The position numbers and the translations under genes were made by a program. Positions 33,438 through 41,219 of a stretch of 64,000 nucleotides of DNA are shown here, in pieces (within the stretch, counting starts at the first letter, position 1; each line of letters begins with the position of its first letter). The stretch spans positions 82,111 to 146,110 of the forward strand of contig NZ_JBAVHX010000023.1 of NCBI RefSeq assembly GCF_049686335.1, in the 5' to 3' direction. This stretch comes from Buttiauxella sp049686335 (GTDB taxonomy: Bacteria; Pseudomonadota; Gammaproteobacteria; Enterobacterales; Enterobacteriaceae). A model generated the notes under the pieces. It was not told the origin of the DNA. It saw only the letters and a list, made by a program, of their open reading frames with translations, and searched no databases.

Positions 33438-34958
33438 TTAAACAGAAGTGGTAGCGGGAGTCAGTTTGATTTCGTGGCTGGGACGGGATGCCCAGTTAGC
33501 ATTGCTGTGCGGGTGGCCGGTCAGCGTCTCGACGACCTCTTTGGTTTCCTGGCTTGCATCTTCGGGTTCACCGCCAGCGCGTAAACGTTCCAGTTCGCTT
33601 ATCAGCACCTGATGGCGTGACTGGCTGAGTCGGAAGCGGAAGGCACCACACATCGCCATCACCGCCAGTACACCAGGGCCGACAACAAAGACCCACCAAA
33701 TACCATCGATTGCAGAGCTGCTTTGTGTTGCCACCCCTTTGGTAAAACCAAAAGATTCAAGCGCCAGACCCACGATAAACAGCGCCAGTGCCTGAGAGAA
33801 CTTGCGGGTGAGCATCATGACGCCGGCATAGATCCCTTCGCGGCGCACGCCGGTATAAGCCTCATCGACATCGGGTAAGAAGTTGTAGACATTCCATGGA
33901 ATGAGATAGGTACCACCACGCGCGATACCCATCATGACCGCCCCGCCCAGCACCAACATGCCAATGGAGGCATAGCTGGCTGACAGTTGGCTGAAGTAAA
34001 CCAGGCTTATCAAAATCATGCCAATAGCCACTTTATAGGCATGGCCGTTGCCCACGCGAATACACAACCAGGTGAAAACAGGAATGGCAAGAAACTGGAA
34101 CAAGGTCATCAGGCTCAGGGCTTGTGAGGCGAGGCCGGCGCTGATTTGCAGCACATAGGTCATGAAGTGCATAAACAGCGAGCCGAATATATCCAGTGCA
34201 ACCGCGCCACCCACATACATCATGATATGAATGCGGAAGGTCTTCAGGCGAAACGTTGACAACATTTCCCGATACAGCGATTTCAGAGTGCTCAGCAGCC
34301 CGGTTTGTGTTTGCGGCGGTGGCAGGTTTTCACGCTCCCAGGTGCCACGCCAGACGAAAATCCATGGCAGTGAAAACAGTACAGCGAAGGTGATACCGAT
34401 TAGCATAAATGCCTGATCTTTATCCGCGACGTGCGCCAGAATTTGCCCAGGTATCAGTGCGGAAAGAAATGCCGTGGCCTGTGCAAACAACATTCGTGCC
34501 CCCGACATTTTCGAACGGGTCTCGTAGCGGTTAGTCATCTCCGCAGGCAACGTGTCGTAAGGAACCATCAGCAACGTGAAGACGGTACTGAACAGCAAAT
34601 ACGTGCCGAGATACCAGAAGTATCCGTAGCCACTCATCCACATTAACGCGAACGTGAGTGAGAACGGCGCGCCGATAATAAAGAACAGGCGGCGGCGCCC
34701 CCAACGACTGCGGATGTTATCGGTGATGTAGCCCATTACCGGGTCGGTAATACCATCCCAAATCTTGGCGATGGCAAAGATAGATGCGGCAGCCGCCGGC
34801 GATAGCCCAGCAACCTCAATGTAGAAATACAGCAGCCAAAGACCCGTAATGGTCATCGCACCACTGCCAAATATATCTCCCATCCCCCAGGCGAGAATAT
34901 TTTTAGTTTTAACTTCCCTTCCTGCTGATGGGGTGGTTTTTGTCGAAGTTGTGTCCAT
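33438..34958 (-). CDS. rhiT: GPH-family sugar:cation symporter, likely rhamnogalacturonide transporter (RhiT-like)
   Basis: 506 residues with about 12 predicted membrane helices. Glycoside-pentoside-hexuronide family motifs: WDGITDPVMGYITDNIRSRW then GRRR, and PYDTLPAEMTNRYETRS. I chose ATG at 34958 (MDTTSTKTTPSAG); a longer frame to 35021 lacks support. Substrate is inferred from the GH105 partner gene that follows directly; Dickeya RhiT belongs to the same family. It is divergent from the GH28-SemiSWEET pair. Confidence 0.82.
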   Translation of the reverse strand: MDTTSTKTTPSAGREVKTKNILAWGMGDIFGSGAMTITGLWLLYFYIEVAGLSPAAAASIFAIAKIWDGITDPVMGYITDNIRSRWGRRRLFFIIGAPFSLTFALMWMSGYGYFWYLGTYLLFSTVFTLLMVPYDTLPAEMTNRYETRSKMSGARMLFAQATAFLSALIPGQILAHVADKDQAFMLIGITFAVLFSLPWIFVWRGTWERENLPPPQTQTGLLSTLKSLYREMLSTFRLKTFRIHIMMYVGGAVALDIFGSLFMHFMTYVLQISAGLASQALSLMTLFQFLAIPVFTWLCIRVGNGHAYKVAIGMILISLVYFSQLSASYASIGMLVLGGAVMMGIARGGTYLIPWNVYNFLPDVDEAYTGVRREGIYAGVMMLTRKFSQALALFIVGLALESFGFTKGVATQSSSAIDGIWWVFVVGPGVLAVMAMCGAFRFRLSQSRHQVLISELERLRAGGEPEDASQETKEVVETLTGHPHSNANWASRPSHEIKLTPATTSV

Positions 34959-35331
34959 TGTTCTTATCTCATGTCGATAAAAAAGGAGTTCGGCTTTTAC
35001 GGTACGAAGTGTGGACTGCACTCTCCACGAGCCTTAGCGTGGTTTTGTCCGGTAATGAGAAGGTCGCGGAGAAATATCGAGAAAATCTTCACCTTTCCCC
35101 GTTGCCTGGAGGGGGTAGCGGCAAAGAAGGACAATAAAGCGTGACTGGCGTCACGATGGTAAATGTGCCGCTCAAACCCACTGTGAAGCCGATCACCTTT
35201 TCCTCCTGAGCTAAATGCATTTTGTGAGGCAGACTGCATTTCTGTCCGTCAGACGCGATAAGCCCATAGAGCGCAGAAAGGGGGCGTGGTGAGATGCCAG
35301 GGTCTTTTTTATAGAGAGTGATGAGAGAATC
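34959..35331. promoter_or_regulatory. Divergent control region between the transporter and GH28 genes
   Basis: 373 bases without a gene. An inverted repeat AAATGCA at 35213-35219 and TGCATTT at 35235-35241 encloses TTTTGTGAGGCAGAC, which includes a TGTGA half-site of the CRP type. This could be an operator controlling GH28 or both directions. No regulator gene is present in the locus. Confidence 0.35.
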
Positions 35332-36687
35332 ATGAAACTGACTCTGACCCCACAATGGGCGAGTGATGACGATAAAAATCAAGATACGCTTCGATTCCAA
35401 CAGGCGCTGGATACGCTGGCGCAACAGGGTGGGGGGACGCTTGAAGTCGAGAGCGGCTGCTACAAACTGGGTGGGTTAACCCTGCATTCAAATACCACTC
35501 TTTATTTGCACGCTGGCGCAGAATTGCGGGTTAGCGATGATTATCATCATTTCCAGCAGGCTACTACGCTCAGCACCGCTGAGTGTTCCAATCGGGCTTT
35601 TCTGTACGCTTTTGGCGCGCACAATATTACGGTTTGTGGTGCCGGGAAAATCAACGGTAATGCAGAGGGGTGGTTTACTCAGGATGCGGATGAAATGGGC
35701 TATCGGCAGCCTGCCAAACAGCGTCCACGCATGATTGTCTTTGAAGACTGCACCAGGGTCCAACTGCAAGATTTCACGATTGAGAATGCCCCAATGTGGA
35801 CCATTCACCTCGTCGCGTGTCAGCAGGTAAAAGTGACGGGAATCACCGTGGATAATGACCTGACGATGGCGAATACCGATGCGTTGGATATCGACAGTTG
35901 CCAGCAGGTGCACATCAGCAACAGCCACTTCAGCGCAGCCGATGACACCATTTGTCTGAAGACCAGCCGTAAACCGCTTGCGCTGCAACGTGCCACTCGG
36001 CATGTGGTGGTGAGTAATTGCACGCTTCGTTCCAAAAGTTGCGCAGTGAAAATTGGTACCGAAACCTGGGAAGACATCGAAGATGTTTGCGTAACCAACT
36101 GTGTCATTTATGAGTCAAACCGAGCAATAGGGCTGGTCTCCCGGGATGGTGGACGTTTGCGGCGCATGATTTTCAGCAACATTACCTTTAGTTGTGAGAT
36201 GGCCCACGCCTGCCACTGGGGCAAAGCGGATCCGGTTTATCTATCCGTGCGCGCCCGCGACCCGGAAATTCATCCTGGTGAAATCGAATTTATCCAGTTT
36301 CGCGGCCTTTCTGGGGTGAGTGACGGGGCGATTAATATGCACAGTGAGTTGCCGGGGCAAGTAAGACATATCGTTATTGATGGCCTGCAACTCACCCAAA
36401 GAGTCAGCGCCTCATCCGAACAGGGTTTGTATGACATCCGCCCGCCGTGTAATCCGTTTTCACCCACCGGAATGGGGCTGGATAACGCGTGGTGCCTGAA
36501 CCCCCAAACGCAACGTGCCTTCGGCGTGGAAGCATATCCTGGTGGCTTGCCTGCGTTATATGCCTGTGGGGTGAATGATTTGACGCTGCGGAGCGTAGAA
36601 ATTTGCCGTCCACAGCCTTTGCCTGCCGGATGGAATAAGCGCGAGCGTGTGCTAATTGATTGCGATGGAGTGAAACAAGATGTCTGA
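35332..36687 (+). CDS. Atypical cytoplasmic GH28 (polygalacturonase-like) glycoside hydrolase
   Basis: 451 residues, a right-handed parallel beta-helix. GH28 catalytic aspartates are present as NTD at 181-183 and ADD at 203-205 (FSAADDTICLKTS). The usual third motif G-H-G is absent: the region reads SKSCAVKIGTETW, and the usual RIK motif is replaced by SVRAR. The absence of a signal peptide suggests action on imported oligosaccharides. Substrate probably a rhamnogalacturonan-type fragment. The ATG at 35332 has ATGAGAG upstream. It overlaps the SemiSWEET gene by 8 bases. Confidence 0.85.
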   Translation: MKLTLTPQWASDDDKNQDTLRFQQALDTLAQQGGGTLEVESGCYKLGGLTLHSNTTLYLHAGAELRVSDDYHHFQQATTLSTAECSNRAFLYAFGAHNITVCGAGKINGNAEGWFTQDADEMGYRQPAKQRPRMIVFEDCTRVQLQDFTIENAPMWTIHLVACQQVKVTGITVDNDLTMANTDALDIDSCQQVHISNSHFSAADDTICLKTSRKPLALQRATRHVVVSNCTLRSKSCAVKIGTETWEDIEDVCVTNCVIYESNRAIGLVSRDGGRLRRMIFSNITFSCEMAHACHWGKADPVYLSVRARDPEIHPGEIEFIQFRGLSGVSDGAINMHSELPGQVRHIVIDGLQLTQRVSASSEQGLYDIRPPCNPFSPTGMGLDNAWCLNPQTQRAFGVEAYPGGLPALYACGVNDLTLRSVEICRPQPLPAGWNKRERVLIDCDGVKQDV

Positions 36688-36943
36688 TTTTGCCTGGCTT
36701 GGGTCTGTTGCTGCGTGCTGTACTACGGGGTCATTTGCGCTACAGGTACTGCATATCCTGAAGAATCGCGATACTAAAGCTATCTCACTAAGCATGTATC
36801 TGGTGTTTGTTTTTGGCGTGCTGTGTTGGTTGTTGTATGGGGTGAGCAACGGGGATGTTCCCCTGATGGTCGCCAATGGCATTACGCTTGTGCTGGCGGC
36901 GACAGTGCTACTTATGAAAGTGGTGAACGAACGGGTGCGATAA
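36680..36943 (+). CDS. SemiSWEET-family sugar transporter
   Basis: 87 residues with three membrane helices (about 5-25, 36-56 and 62-83), the half-unit of SWEET sugar carriers, active as a dimer. Conserved features are RDTKAISLSMYLVF, GVLCWLLYG and ANGITLVLAA. The PQ-loop normally reads Pro-Gln at the end of helix 1 (as in FAPQ of E. coli SemiSWEET); here it reads FALQ, so the hinge proline is a leucine. The start overlaps the GH28 end by 8 bases, so the two are translationally coupled. Substrate is unknown. Confidence 0.88.
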   Translation: MSDFAWLGSVAACCTTGSFALQVLHILKNRDTKAISLSMYLVFVFGVLCWLLYGVSNGDVPLMVANGITLVLAATVLLMKVVNERVR

Positions 36944-36974
36944 ACGGTGACGGGGAACCGTCACCGTATTATTT

Positions 36975-37616
36975 CTATTCTTCGGCAGCATAACCTTGAA
37001 CAGGTAGCGCTTGACCATCAAGCCAGGCGCTATTTTCACGCATTTCCAGGCGCCCTTCGATAAACCAGGAAACGACCAGCGGATAAATGGCGTGCTCCTG
37101 GCTCTGCACGCGAGCCGTGATGTCGTCTTCATCGTCACCGTCAAAAACCGGGATTCTGGCCTGAAGGATCACCGGCCCGCCATCCAGTTCTTCGGTGACA
37201 AAATGCACCGATGTCCCGTGGACTTCATCACCGTTTTCCAGCACCTGACGATGGGTATTCAGGCCAGGATATTTCGGCAATAGAGAAGGGTGGATGTTGA
37301 TAAGACGACCAGAATAGTGCGTGACAAACTCAGGGCTGAGAATACGCATATAACCGGCCAGCACCACCAGATCCGGGGCGTAGGCGTCGATCTCGAGCAT
37401 CAACTCACGATCGAACGCCGCCCGATCGGCAAACTGGCTAGCGGTTAACGCGTGAGCAGGAATTTCTGCTTCACGCGCACGTTCAAGACCAAAGGCATCG
37501 GTTTTGTTACTGAATACAGCCGCAATGGCGCCATTAATTTTTTTAAGCTTGCAGGCATCAATAATTGCCTGAAGATTACTTCCGTTACCGGAAATGAGCA
37601 CCACGATGCGTTTCAT
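36975..37616 (-). CDS. purN: Phosphoribosylglycinamide formyltransferase 1
   Basis: 213 residues. It adds a formyl group from 10-formyl-THF to GAR, the third step of purine synthesis. Motifs: VLISGNGSNLQAI at the phosphate site and INIHPSLLPKYPGLNTH with the catalytic His near 108, and Asp144 near VTEELDGGPVI. The start ATG shares a base with the purM stop (TAATG), so translation is coupled. Confidence 0.97.
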   Translation of the reverse strand: MKRIVVLISGNGSNLQAIIDACKLKKINGAIAAVFSNKTDAFGLERAREAEIPAHALTASQFADRAAFDRELMLEIDAYAPDLVVLAGYMRILSPEFVTHYSGRLINIHPSLLPKYPGLNTHRQVLENGDEVHGTSVHFVTEELDGGPVILQARIPVFDGDDEDDITARVQSQEHAIYPLVVSWFIEGRLEMRENSAWLDGQALPVQGYAAEE

Positions 37617-38653
37617 TATTCAATAACCACACGTTCAGCAGAATCAGAAGCTTTGATACTACCGATTTTCCAGGCGTTTTCACCTTTTGCATTCAAAAAC
37701 TCAACCGCTTTATCAGCTTCGGCTGCAGGCAACGCAATCAGCATCCCAACACCACAGTTAAAGGTGCGGTACATCTCGTGACGGCTGATATTCCCGGCTT
37801 TTTGCAGCCAGTTGAAGACCGCAGGCCATTGCCAGGAAGACTCAGCAATAACCGCCTGGGTGTTGTCTGGCAGAACGCGTGGGATGTTTTCCCAGAAACC
37901 GCCACCGGTCAGGTGAGCAATGGCGTGCACATCCACGTTTTCAATCAATTCCAGAATTGATTTCACATAGATACGCGTCGGTTCCAGCAGATGATCGGCC
38001 AGGGGTTTGCCTTCCAGTTCGGTGGTGAGCGGGTCAGTACCGCTGACTTCCAGTACTTTACGCACCAGAGAATAACCGTTGGAGTGCGGGCCACTTGAAG
38101 CCAGAGCAATCAGCACATCGCCGTCGGTCACTTTAGAGCCATCGATGATTTCTGATTTTTCGACCACACCCACACAGAAACCTGCCACGTCGTAATCTTC
38201 TCCGTGGTACATGCCCGGCATTTCAGCGGTTTCGCCGCCGACTAATGCACAACCCGATTGCAGACAACCTTCGGCAATACCGGAGATAACGCTGGCTGCG
38301 GTTTCAACTTCAAGTTTTCCAGTCGCATAATAATCGAGGAAAAACAGTGGCTCAGCACCCTGAACAACCAGGTCGTTCACACACATGGCGACCAGGTCGA
38401 TGCCGATTGTGTCGTGACGCTTCAAATCCATCGCCAGACGCAGCTTGGTACCCACACCGTCGGTGCCGGAAACCAGCACAGGCTCACGATACTTCTGAGG
38501 TAACGCACACAGCGCACCGAAACCGCCTAATCCACCCATGACTTCCGGGCGGCGGGTCTTTTTCACTACGCCTTTGATTTTATCGACCAGAGCGTTACCA
38601 GCATCAATATCAACACCGGCATCTTTATAGCTGAGAGAAGTTTTGTCGGTCAC
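37616..38653 (-). CDS. purM: Phosphoribosylformylglycinamidine cyclo-ligase (AIR synthetase)
   Basis: 345 residues. It closes the imidazole ring to form AIR with ATP, step five of purine synthesis. PurM-superfamily motifs: VSGTDGVGTKLRLA, CALVGGETAEMPG and HLTGGGFWENIPR. It starts at ATG 38653; the operon purMN is preceded by a near-perfect PurR operator. Confidence 0.97.
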   Translation of the reverse strand: MTDKTSLSYKDAGVDIDAGNALVDKIKGVVKKTRRPEVMGGLGGFGALCALPQKYREPVLVSGTDGVGTKLRLAMDLKRHDTIGIDLVAMCVNDLVVQGAEPLFFLDYYATGKLEVETAASVISGIAEGCLQSGCALVGGETAEMPGMYHGEDYDVAGFCVGVVEKSEIIDGSKVTDGDVLIALASSGPHSNGYSLVRKVLEVSGTDPLTTELEGKPLADHLLEPTRIYVKSILELIENVDVHAIAHLTGGGFWENIPRVLPDNTQAVIAESSWQWPAVFNWLQKAGNISRHEMYRTFNCGVGMLIALPAAEADKAVEFLNAKGENAWKIGSIKASDSAERVVIE

Positions 38654-38708
38654 TGCTAAGTCCCCGCGGATGGGTTAGAAATAAAAAACGCCGCAATTCT
38701 AACAGTGC

Positions 38709-38724
38709 AGGCAAACGTTTGCGA
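38709..38724. promoter_or_regulatory. PurR operator upstream of purM
   Basis: AGGCAAACGTTTGCGA contains the PurR core GCAAACGTTTGC as a perfect palindrome, 55 bases upstream of purM in the divergent purM/upp region. PurR with hypoxanthine or guanine would repress purMN. Confidence 0.92.
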
Positions 38725-38826
38725 GCCTCTTATTCAGCGGGATGTAATAATTGTTGTTATATACTGATTCCAGTCTCGTTGATCCTGATCAATCCCAATA
38801 TCTATAGCACTGCCCTGAAAAAGCGG

Positions 38827-38848
38827 TATAATCCGGCGATTTTTTTTG
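38827..38848 (+). promoter_or_regulatory. upp promoter with T-tract start for UTP-dependent reiterative transcription
   Basis: The -10 is TATAAT at 38827-38832. The expected transcription start is at 38838 or 38839 in GATTTTTTTTG, a run of eight T. In E. coli upp the same initially transcribed T-tract makes RNA polymerase slip at high UTP and release poly-U transcripts, lowering uracil salvage. The conserved tract here implies the same control. Confidence 0.8.
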
Positions 38849-38878
38849 TGGTGGCCAACTATCTCGGGGAGAAAGAGT

Positions 38879-39505
38879 ATGAAGATCGTGGAAGTCAAAC
38901 ACCCACTCGTCAAACACAAGCTGGGCCTGATGCGTGAGAACGACATTAGCACCAAACGCTTTCGTGAACTCGCCTCAGAAGTTGGCAGCTTGCTAACTTA
39001 CGAAGCTACGGCGGATCTGGAAACTGAAAAAGTCACTATCGAAGGCTGGAACGGCCCGGTAGAAATTGATCAGATCAAAGGTAAGAAGATTACCGTTGTG
39101 CCAATTCTGCGTGCCGGTCTGGGTATGATGGAAGGCGTGCTGGAAAACGTTCCAAGCGCACGTATCAGCGTGGTGGGTATTTACCGTAACGAAGAAACTC
39201 TGGAGCCAGTTCCTTATTTCCAGAAACTGGTTTCTAACATTGAAGAACGTATGGCGCTGGTGGTTGACCCGATGCTGGCAACCGGCGGTTCAATGATTGC
39301 CACTATCGACCTGTTGAAGAACGCAGGTTGTACCAGCATCAAGGTGCTGGTTCTGGTGGCTGCACCTGAAGGTATAGCAGCACTTGAAAAAGCGCACCCG
39401 GACGTTGAGCTGTTCACCGCTTCTATCGATCAGGGCTTAAACGAGCACGGATACATTATTCCGGGCCTCGGCGATGCCGGCGATAAGATTTTCGGTACCA
39501 AATAA
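38879..39505 (+). CDS. upp: Uracil phosphoribosyltransferase
   Basis: 208 residues, identical in length to E. coli. It makes UMP from uracil and PRPP. The PRPP loop reads VVDPMLATGGSMIATIDLL, and the uracil-binding end reads GYIIPGLGDAGDKIFGTK. I chose ATG at 38879 (MKIVEVKHPLVKHKLG) behind GGGGAGAAAG, not the longer frame at 38846. It precedes the uracil permease uraA, but a terminator and two ERIC-like repeats lie between. Confidence 0.98.
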   Translation: MKIVEVKHPLVKHKLGLMRENDISTKRFRELASEVGSLLTYEATADLETEKVTIEGWNGPVEIDQIKGKKITVVPILRAGLGMMEGVLENVPSARISVVGIYRNEETLEPVPYFQKLVSNIEERMALVVDPMLATGGSMIATIDLLKNAGCTSIKVLVLVAAPEGIAALEKAHPDVELFTASIDQGLNEHGYIIPGLGDAGDKIFGTK

Positions 39506-39506
39506 T

Positions 39507-39629
39507 GCTCTTCATGTTTCGAATTGCTGATGCGCTGGCGGCCTTTGCTCACCCTGGTCACGTAGCAAATCTACGCTCCCAGGGATTTACGCTGTTGCCG
39601 CCTTTCCGCAATCCGAAATCTATTGAGCA
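39507..39629 (+). repeat. ERIC-like element, copy 3 (degenerate, after upp)
   Basis: About 123 bases with the ERIC layout but diverged: TTCATGTTTCGAATTGCTGA at the left, TTTGCTCACCCTGGTCACGT, a central palindrome around CAAATCTACG, CTCCCAGGGATTT and a TTGCCGCCTTTCCGCAATCC right part. It begins just after the upp stop. Confidence 0.7.
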
Positions 39630-39639
39630 TTAAAAATTG

Positions 39640-39667
39640 AGCCGACTTCGAAAGTCGGCTTTTTTTT
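39640..39667 (+). terminator. Terminator between upp and uraA
   Basis: Perfect stem AGCCGACTT/AAGTCGGCT with a 3-base loop and a run of eight T. It should limit read-through into uraA. Confidence 0.92.
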
Positions 39668-39691
39668 GATTTATAACTTCTCAAAATCATA

Positions 39692-39812
39692 AGCCCAAAT
39701 TAATTGAAGTTGCAGCGGCCCCAAAGGGGGAATAATCCCGATGAGCTTACTAATGTAAGTGATTCGGGTGAGCGAGCACAGCCAACACCGCTGCGGCTTC
39801 AAGTAAGACGGG
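39692..39812 (-). repeat. ERIC-like element, copy 4 (inverted, before uraA)
   Basis: About 121 bases in the opposite orientation to copy 3. It contains GAGCTTACTAATGTAAGTGA, then TTCGGGTGAGCGAGCACAGC and ends CTTCAAGTAAGACGGG, all diverged ERIC blocks. It ends 21 bases before the uraA start codon. Confidence 0.72.
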
Positions 39813-39833
39813 CAATTCTCAGAGGAAAACACA

Positions 39834-41120
39834 ATGACACGCCGCGCTATTGGAGTGAGCGAAAGACCACCCTTGCTGCAAACGATACCGCTAAGTTTGC
39901 AACACTTGTTCGCCATGTTTGGTGCCACCGTGCTGGTGCCTATTTTATTCCACATCAACCCAGCGACGGTACTGCTGTTCAACGGGATTGGGACGTTACT
40001 GTATCTCTTTATCTGTAAAGGGAAAATTCCGGCTTATCTCGGTTCAAGCTTTGCCTTTATTTCGCCAGTGTTGCTGCTTTTGCCGCTAGGTTATGAAGTG
40101 GCTCTGGGCGGTTTTATCATGTGTGGCGTGTTGTTCTGCATCGTTGCGCTGATTGTGAAAAAAGCCGGCACCGGCTGGCTGGACGTGATGTTCCCGCCTG
40201 CGGCGATGGGTGCAATTGTGGCGGTCATCGGTCTGGAGCTCGCGGGTGTTGCGGCGAACATGGCGGGTTTGCTGCCTGCTGATGGCACATCTCCTGATTC
40301 AACCACCATCATCATCTCGCTGGTCACTCTTGCGGTAACGATTTTCGGTTCAGTCTTGTTCCGTGGTTTCCTGGCTATTATCCCAATTCTTATCGGTGTG
40401 CTGGCGGGTTATGCGCTCTCCTTTGCTATGGGCGTGGTGGATGTGACGCCAATTGTTGAAGCACATTGGTTTGCACTGCCAACCTTCTATACCCCGCGTT
40501 TTGAGTGGTTCGCCATCTTCACCATTCTGCCTGCAGCTCTGGTGGTTATTGCTGAACACGTCGGTCACCTGGTGGTAACGGCAAATATCGTGAAGAAAGA
40601 TTTGATTCGCGACCCAGGCCTGCATCGTTCAATGTTTGCCAACGGCGTGTCGACGATTTTCTCGGGTTTCTTCGGTTCCACGCCGAACACCACTTACGGA
40701 GAGAACATCGGCGTCATGGCGATTACCCGCGTTTATTCCACCTGGGTAATCGGTGGTGCTGCGATTCTGGCGATTCTGCTTTCTTGCGTCGGCAAACTCG
40801 CTGCGGCCATCCAAATCATCCCTGTTCCGGTGATGGGCGGCGTCTCTTTGCTGCTGTACGGGGTGATTGGCGCATCAGGTATTCGCGTGTTGATCGAATC
40901 TAAAGTGGATTACAGCAAAGCGCAAAACCTGATCCTGACATCCGTCATCCTGATTATCGGCGTGAGTGGCGCGAAAGTGCACATTGGTGCTGCTGAACTC
41001 AAAGGCATGGCGCTGGCGACTATCGTCGGTGTTGGTCTGAGCTTAATCTTTAAATTGATCAGTGTACTGCGCCCGGAAGAAGTGGTGCTGGATGCTGAAG
41101 AAAGCGACGTAAAACCGTAG
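39834..41120 (+). CDS. uraA: Uracil permease
   Basis: 428 residues, a uracil:proton symporter of the NCS2/NAT family with 14 membrane segments. Signature stretches: LFAMFGATVLVP, AYLGSSFAFISPVLLL, the substrate-site VIAEHVGHLVVTANI (Glu241 region) and GFFGSTPNTTYGENIGVMA. The ATG at 39834 has CAGAGGAAAAC upstream. It works with upp in uracil salvage. Confidence 0.97.
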   Translation: MTRRAIGVSERPPLLQTIPLSLQHLFAMFGATVLVPILFHINPATVLLFNGIGTLLYLFICKGKIPAYLGSSFAFISPVLLLLPLGYEVALGGFIMCGVLFCIVALIVKKAGTGWLDVMFPPAAMGAIVAVIGLELAGVAANMAGLLPADGTSPDSTTIIISLVTLAVTIFGSVLFRGFLAIIPILIGVLAGYALSFAMGVVDVTPIVEAHWFALPTFYTPRFEWFAIFTILPAALVVIAEHVGHLVVTANIVKKDLIRDPGLHRSMFANGVSTIFSGFFGSTPNTTYGENIGVMAITRVYSTWVIGGAAILAILLSCVGKLAAAIQIIPVPVMGGVSLLLYGVIGASGIRVLIESKVDYSKAQNLILTSVILIIGVSGAKVHIGAAELKGMALATIVGVGLSLIFKLISVLRPEEVVLDAEESDVKP

Positions 41121-41219
41121 TTTTGCCTCAAGCCGGGCGGTGTTCTCGCCCGGTTCTCCTGATCGTCAATTCTGTGGTAGACTCTCTGCGTTTTTCTGCC
41201 TGTTATGGTTGAGGTAATT

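Noticed and set aside
33438..35021. Longer transporter start at 35021
   Set aside because: The added 21 residues are not membrane-like or family-like; ATG at 34958 fits GPH transporters.
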